Assembly (NCBI RefSeq): GCF_004014805.1
Contig: NZ_ATDN01000022.1
Coordinates: forward strand, 1 to 64,000
Source of the DNA: Mycolicibacterium elephantis DSM 44368
GTDB taxonomy: Bacteria > Actinomycetota > Actinomycetes > Mycobacteriales > Mycobacteriaceae
DNA length: 64,000 nucleotides
Direction: 5' to 3'
Positions within the stretch are counted from its first letter, which is position 1, and the number at the start of each line of letters is the position of its first letter. A program made the position numbers and the translations under genes. The notes beneath the pieces are model-generated. The model did no database searches and was not told where the DNA came from. It worked only from the letters and a program-made list of their open reading frames with translations. Positions 60,056 through 64,000 of the stretch are shown in pieces.

Positions 60056-61702
60056 TCAGCCGCGGTATTCCGGTGTCCAGCGCACCTGGGCGATGCGGGC
60101 CGACAGTTCAGCCGAGCTGCGCTGCGGGGCGACACCGTCGGCGACGGCCTGGACGGCGACGGCGTGCGCGATGCGTGCGGCGATATCGGGAACCTGCGAC
60201 CACGCGGGCAGCAGCGGCTGGTTCGGATCGGCCAGCGCGGGGGAGGCGTCGCCGAGCGCCGCCGCCGCGGCCCGCATCATCTCGTCGGTGACCCGGGTGG
60301 CCTGCGCGGCCGTGACGGCCAACCCCACCGCGGGGAAGATGTAGGCGTTGTTGCACTGCGCGACCGTGCGCTCGACGCCGTCGCGGCGCAGCGGCGCGAA
60401 CGGGGAGCCGGTGGCGATGAGCGCGCGGCCCCCGGTCCATTCGTCGAGCTCGGACGGATGGGCCTCGGCGCGGCTGGTCGGGTTGGACAGCGGGAAGATG
60501 ATGGGCCGCTCCGTCTTGGCCGCGATCTCACGGACAATGGGTTCGGTGAAAGCCCCTGTCGCAGTGGACAGTCCAATCAGCACGCCGACGTCGACGTGGT
60601 GCACGACGTCGGCCAGCTGGGCCGGTCCGGACAGGCTCCATCCTGCGAGGCGCGCGGCCGGCTGGGCGAATTCGCGTTGGCTCGGCGAGAGGTCGGTGCG
60701 GTCGTCGGTGAGCAGCCCGTTGATGTCGACGACCCAGATCTGCTCCGCGGCCTGCCGCGCCGAGAGGCCTTCGGAGACCATCTGGCGGCGCACCATCTGC
60801 AGCACCCCGATGCCGGCCGACCCCGCGCCCAGCATCACCACCTGCTGGTGTGACAGCGGCCGGCCGGCGACCTTGGCCGCGCCGTGCAGCGCGCCGAGGG
60901 TAACCGCGGCGGTGCCCTGGATGTCGTCGTTGAACGTCAGTAGCCGGTCGCGGTAGCGCTGCAGGATCGGCAGCGCATGCGCGCTGGCGAAGTCCTCCCA
61001 CTGCAGCAGCACATTCGGCAGCTCTTCGGTCACCGTGCGGACGAAATCGTCGATGAAACCGTAGTATTCGTCGCCGCCGATCCGGCGGTGACGCCAGCCG
61101 AGATACTGCGGGTTCTCGAGCAGTTCGACATTGTCGGTGCCGACGTCGAGCACGATCGGCAGGGTGCGGGCCGGATCGATGCCACCGATGAGGGTGTACA
61201 GCGAGAGCTTGCCGATCGGTATGCCCATCCCGCCGATGCCCTGATCGCCCAGGCCGAGGATGCGCTGACCGTCGGTGACCACGATGACGTCGACGTCACG
61301 CTGCGGACGGTTGCGCAACACCTCGCGCAATGAACCACGGTCGGGGTAGGACACGAACAGCCCGCGCGGCCGCTGGTAGATCTCGCTGAACCGCTGGCAG
61401 GCCTCCCCGACGGTGGGCGTGTAGACGATCGGCATCATGTCGGCGACATGCTCGCGCAGCACCCGGTAGAACAGGGTTTCGTTGCGGTCCTGCAGCGCGC
61501 GCAGGTAGATGTGTTTGTCGATCGGGTCGCGACGCCTGCAGAACTCGGTCCAGCAGTGCTCGGCCTGTTGCGCCAGCGTCTTCTCGGCGGTCGGCAGCAG
61601 GCCCAGCAGACCGAATTCGCGACGCTCCTCGTGGGTGAATGCGGTGCCCTTGGTCCACAACGCGTCGAACAGCAGAGCGTGTCCAGTTTTCTTGTCGCGC
61701 AT
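60056..61702 (-). CDS. NAD-dependent malic enzyme
   Basis: A 548-residue malic enzyme of the long type (malate + NAD to pyruvate + CO2 + NADH). Substrate site PIVYTPTVGEACQRFSEIY, catalytic region VVTDGQRILGLGDQGIGGMGIPIGKL, metal-binding FNDDIQGTAAVTLGAL, nucleotide motif VVMLGAGSAGIGVLQM and the C-terminal NPTSRAEA / NNAYIFPAVGL blocks are all present. The ATG at 61702 has a CAGGAGGGG site; the longer frame from 61747 is not needed. Links glycolysis and the TCA cycle. Confidence 0.93.
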   Translation of the reverse strand: MRDKKTGHALLFDALWTKGTAFTHEERREFGLLGLLPTAEKTLAQQAEHCWTEFCRRRDPIDKHIYLRALQDRNETLFYRVLREHVADMMPIVYTPTVGEACQRFSEIYQRPRGLFVSYPDRGSLREVLRNRPQRDVDVIVVTDGQRILGLGDQGIGGMGIPIGKLSLYTLIGGIDPARTLPIVLDVGTDNVELLENPQYLGWRHRRIGGDEYYGFIDDFVRTVTEELPNVLLQWEDFASAHALPILQRYRDRLLTFNDDIQGTAAVTLGALHGAAKVAGRPLSHQQVVMLGAGSAGIGVLQMVRRQMVSEGLSARQAAEQIWVVDINGLLTDDRTDLSPSQREFAQPAARLAGWSLSGPAQLADVVHHVDVGVLIGLSTATGAFTEPIVREIAAKTERPIIFPLSNPTSRAEAHPSELDEWTGGRALIATGSPFAPLRRDGVERTVAQCNNAYIFPAVGLAVTAAQATRVTDEMMRAAAAALGDASPALADPNQPLLPAWSQVPDIAARIAHAVAVQAVADGVAPQRSSAELSARIAQVRWTPEYRG

Positions 61703-61766
61703 CGAGAAGATCCCCTCCTGCGGTCGCTCCCAAGCTAGCGCCGCCACCCGCGCCGTGGCGCGGGTT

Positions 61767-62369
61767 TCACGGTTCCAGCGCCACGAAGCCGGCGCTGACG
61801 GTGTCGAATGCGGCGCCGAGCGCCTGCGCCAGTGGAACCGTCTCGTCTGCCAGCCAGTGCTCGTAGGCCGACAGCGCCACCCCGAGCATGGTCCACGCCA
61901 CTGTCTGCGGGCCCAGATCGCTTGGCTTGGCGCCCAGCCGCCGCGCCACGAAGTCCGCGACGACGGCGCGCCAGCCCGCGTACATCGTCATCGAATAGGC
62001 CTGCAGCTCGGCGGTTTCCAGGATCACCCGCATCCGCTGGCGGTGGCGGACCGTTTCGGCCTCGTCGAAGGTGTTGAACGCCAGCAGGGCGGTGCGCAGC
62101 GCCGCACCGAGCGGCACTTCGGGGTCGAGGCCGGCGAGCAGATCGCGCAGGTGCTCCAGGTGCGCGTCGAAATCGCCCCAGGGCAAGGCGTTTTTAGAGG
62201 GGTAGTAGCGAAACAACGTGCGACGCGCGATGCCCGCGGCCTCGGCGACGTCGTCGACGCTGACGGCGTCGAACCCGCGGGCGGTGAACAGGTCGATGGC
62301 GACGTTGCTGATGTGGTCGGTGGTCGTGGAGCGTCGACGACCCACGCGGGGCGGGGTATCAGCTCGCAT
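61767..62369 (-). CDS. mftR: mycofactocin operon TetR-family regulator
   Basis: A 200-residue TetR protein divergent from mftA, the position of Rv0691c. The HTH is ISNVAIDLFTARGFDAVSVDDVAEAAGIARRTLFRYYPSKNAL in sequence across residues 20-62. The ligand domain has ALRTALLAFNTFDEAETVRHRQRMRVILE. The ATG at 62369 follows GGAGGTGGG; an ATG at 62417 is less likely. MftR represses mftA and responds to long-chain acyl-CoA in M. smegmatis. Confidence 0.92.
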   Translation of the reverse strand: MRADTPPRVGRRRSTTTDHISNVAIDLFTARGFDAVSVDDVAEAAGIARRTLFRYYPSKNALPWGDFDAHLEHLRDLLAGLDPEVPLGAALRTALLAFNTFDEAETVRHRQRMRVILETAELQAYSMTMYAGWRAVVADFVARRLGAKPSDLGPQTVAWTMLGVALSAYEHWLADETVPLAQALGAAFDTVSAGFVALEP

Positions 62370-62474
62370 CAGCCCACCTCCGGCAGCCGCCACTTTGATT
62401 TCGGCACTCGATGCCATATTATTGCGATCTCGCTCACAATTGTCGAGAACCTGTGACACGAAAGGTGGATCGCC
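62370..62474. promoter_or_regulatory. mftR-mftA divergent promoter region
   Basis: A 105-bp gap holding an AT-rich stretch (ATATTATTG at about 62416) and a weak dyad TCTCG-N11-CGAGA at 62428-62448, a candidate MftR site. An AAAGGTGG ribosome site precedes mftA. Confidence 0.5.
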
Positions 62475-62567
62475 ATGGAACCGAATCAGCAGGTCGAGGA
62501 CGCCGAGCTGGTGACCGAGACCCTGGTCGAAGAGGTGTCGATCGACGGGATGTGCGGGGTCTACTGA
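62475..62567 (+). CDS. mftA: mycofactocin precursor peptide MftA
   Basis: A 30-residue RiPP precursor. It ends in the invariant IDGMCGVY, whose C-terminal Val-Tyr is decarboxylated and cross-linked by MftC to become the core of the redox cofactor mycofactocin. The ATG at 62475 has an AAAGGTGG ribosome site. The leader (EPNQQVEDAELVTETLVEEV) binds MftB. Small size makes it easy to miss. Confidence 0.97.
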   Translation: MEPNQQVEDAELVTETLVEEVSIDGMCGVY

Positions 62568-62569
62568 CC

Positions 62570-62905
62570 GTGGGCTCGTCGATGGCGGCGTCCGGCAGCG
62601 ACACGGCGTCGTCGGTCGACGCGGTGTCGCCGGCCGGCGCGGCGTTCGACCCCGGCCGCGGCTGGCGGCTGCACCACCAGGTGGCGGTGCGGCCCGAGCC
62701 GTTCGGGGCGCTGCTGTATCACTTCGGGACGCGCAAGCTGTCGTTCCTGAAGAACCGCACGATCGTCGACGTGGTGAACACCCTGGGCGACCATCCCGAC
62801 GCCCGATCCGCCTGCCGCGCCGCCGGCATCGACGACGCGCAACAGGCTCCGTATCTGCATGCACTCAGCGTGCTTGCCCAATCGAAAATGCTGGTGCCGC
62901 AATGA
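62570..62905 (+). CDS. mftB: mycofactocin peptide chaperone MftB
   Basis: A 111-residue RiPP recognition element that delivers MftA to MftC. Family features are WRLHHQVAVRPEPFGALLYHFGTRKLSFLKN and the C-terminal helical part ALSVLAQSKMLVPQ. GTG at 62570 starts 2 bp after the mftA stop; an ATG at 62582 is an alternative. Its stop overlaps the mftC start by ATGA. Confidence 0.93.
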   Translation: MGSSMAASGSDTASSVDAVSPAGAAFDPGRGWRLHHQVAVRPEPFGALLYHFGTRKLSFLKNRTIVDVVNTLGDHPDARSACRAAGIDDAQQAPYLHALSVLAQSKMLVPQ

Positions 62906-64000
62906 CTTCTGTGGAATCTCCACCCGCTCCGGCGAAGCAGCCGGTGCCGCGCCTCATCGAACAGTTCGAGCACGGCCTGGACGCCCCGATCTGTCTGACG
63001 TGGGAACTCACCTACGCGTGCAACCTCGCCTGCGTCCACTGCCTGTCCTCGTCGGGTAAGCGCGATCCGCGCGAGCTGAGCACGCAGCAGTGCAAGGACA
63101 TCATCGACGAGCTCCAGCGCATGCAGGTGTTCTACGTCAACATCGGCGGTGGCGAACCCACTGTGCGCCCGGACTTCTGGGAACTCGTCGACTACGCGAC
63201 CGACCACAACGTCGGCGTGAAGTTCTCCACCAACGGAGTGCGCATCACCCCCGAGGTGGCCGCACGGCTGGCTGCCAGCGAGTACGTCGACGTGCAGATC
63301 TCCCTGGACGGGGCGACCGCGGAGGTCAACGACGCCGTGCGCGGCCGGGGTTCGTTCGCGATGGCGACCCGCGCGCTGCAGAACCTCGCCGACGCCGGGT
63401 TCAAGGACGCCAAGATCTCCGTCGTCGTCACCCGCCACAACGTCGACCAACTCGACGAATTCGCCGCGCTGGCAGCCCAGTACGGCGCGACGCTGCGCAT
63501 CACCCGGCTTCGGCCGTCCGGCCGCGGCGCCGACGTGTGGGACGACCTGCACCCGACCGCCGAGCAGCAGGTTCAGCTGTACAACTGGCTGGTCGCCAAG
63601 GGTGATCGCGTGCTGACCGGCGACTCGTTCTTCCACCTGTCCGGGCTGGGTGAGCCGGGCGCGCTCGCCGGCCTCAACCTGTGCGGGGCCGGCCGGGTGG
63701 TGTGCCTCATCGATCCGGTCGGCGACGTCTACGCGTGCCCGTTCGCCATCCATGACCGGTTCCTGGCCGGAAATGTGGTGTTCGACGGCGGTTTCGACAA
63801 CGTGTGGAAGAACGCGCCGTTGTTTCGCGAACTGCGTGAGCCCCAGTCCGCGGGAGCGTGCGCCGGCTGCAACCACTACGACAGCTGCCGCGGCGGCTGC
63901 ATGGCCGCCAAGTTCTTCACGGGCCTGCCGATGGACGGCCCCGACCCGGAGTGTGTCGAAGGCTACGGCGCGCCCGCGCTGGCCCGCGAGCGTGACAAGC
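62902..64000 (+). CDS. mftC: mycofactocin radical SAM maturase MftC (partial)
   Basis: The first 366 residues are visible; the gene runs off the window edge without a stop. The radical SAM motif CNLACVHC provides Cys40, Cys44 and Cys47 for the 4Fe-4S cluster. GGGEPTVRPDFW is the SAM-binding block, and the SPASM cysteines (CGAGRVVCLIDPVGDVYACPF in parts, CAGCNHYDSCRGGC) are present. MftC decarboxylates the MftA C-terminal tyrosine and forms a Val-Tyr carbon-carbon bond. ATGA overlap with mftB implies tight coupling. Confidence 0.97.
   Translation, partial: MTSVESPPAPAKQPVPRLIEQFEHGLDAPICLTWELTYACNLACVHCLSSSGKRDPRELSTQQCKDIIDELQRMQVFYVNIGGGEPTVRPDFWELVDYATDHNVGVKFSTNGVRITPEVAARLAASEYVDVQISLDGATAEVNDAVRGRGSFAMATRALQNLADAGFKDAKISVVVTRHNVDQLDEFAALAAQYGATLRITRLRPSGRGADVWDDLHPTAEQQVQLYNWLVAKGDRVLTGDSFFHLSGLGEPGALAGLNLCGAGRVVCLIDPVGDVYACPFAIHDRFLAGNVVFDGGFDNVWKNAPLFRELREPQSAGACAGCNHYDSCRGGCMAAKFFTGLPMDGPDPECVEGYGAPALARERDK

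Overview
This window is chromosomal DNA from a high-GC actinobacterium, almost certainly a mycobacterium of the rapidly growing or environmental (Mycolicibacterium-like) type. RpoB, RpoC, RpsL and the Mkl/MceG ATPase read as close relatives of the M. tuberculosis proteins. The gene order also follows the M. tuberculosis Rv0648-Rv0693 block: alpha-mannosidase, sugar kinase, rplJL, mkl, rpoBC, nfo, fadE8, echA4, paaX-like, echA5, DUF3060 pair, tetR, rpsL-rpsG-fusA-tuf, SDR, ferredoxin reductase, mftR-mftABC. Accessory insertions punctuate this core.

Layout. 0-7 kb: a small AbiEi-like protein, two DinB-fold genes (one frameshifted), a P2-type cation ATPase, a WYL regulator, a nucleotidyltransferase-like protein and an EEP-family hydrolase. 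7-13 kb: a GH38 alpha-mannosidase translationally coupled to a small conserved protein and a ROK kinase, then a divergent HxlR regulator and membrane protein. 13.7-17.4 kb: rplJ-rplL with promoter, leader and terminator, then two tandem mkl/mceG genes, the first carrying a perfect 119-bp tandem duplication that shifts its tail out of frame. 17.4-23.6 kb: a molybdopterin oxidoreductase and two tandem secreted hydrolases with very acidic linkers. 23.6-31.5 kb: rpoB-rpoC. 31.6-37.4 kb: an AbiEi/DUF559-like protein, a YihY/BrkB membrane protein, and a 3.65-kb TetR/monooxygenase/dehydrogenase/deazaflavin-enzyme cassette bounded by 62-bp inverted repeats. 37.3-46.4 kb: nfo, a PAP2-like membrane enzyme, fadE8, echA4, paaX-like, echA5 and small cell-envelope proteins. 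46.4-51 kb: the str operon. 51-56 kb: cutinase, MFS transporter, SHOCT protein, and an NhaC/arginine-deiminase deletion fusion. 56-64 kb: a mycofactocin-type SDR and ferredoxin reductase, an ECF sigma/VOC pair, malic enzyme, and the start of the mycofactocin operon (mftR, mftA, mftB, partial mftC).

The most distinctive signal is a family of seven palindromes, each exactly 60 bp, with GCGAGCAGACG...CGTCTGCTCGC ends. All lie within 35 bp of a stop codon or contain one. Because 60 is a multiple of 3 the element can enter reading frames: one copy sits in frame as 20 codons near the start of a lipoprotein gene, and others supply stop codons or C-termini. A second 60-bp palindrome shares the terminal hexamers. 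Other notable signals are the inverted repeats bounding the 33.66-37.31 kb cassette, a DNA-damage-type promoter at nfo, and a KstR-type box before the SDR.
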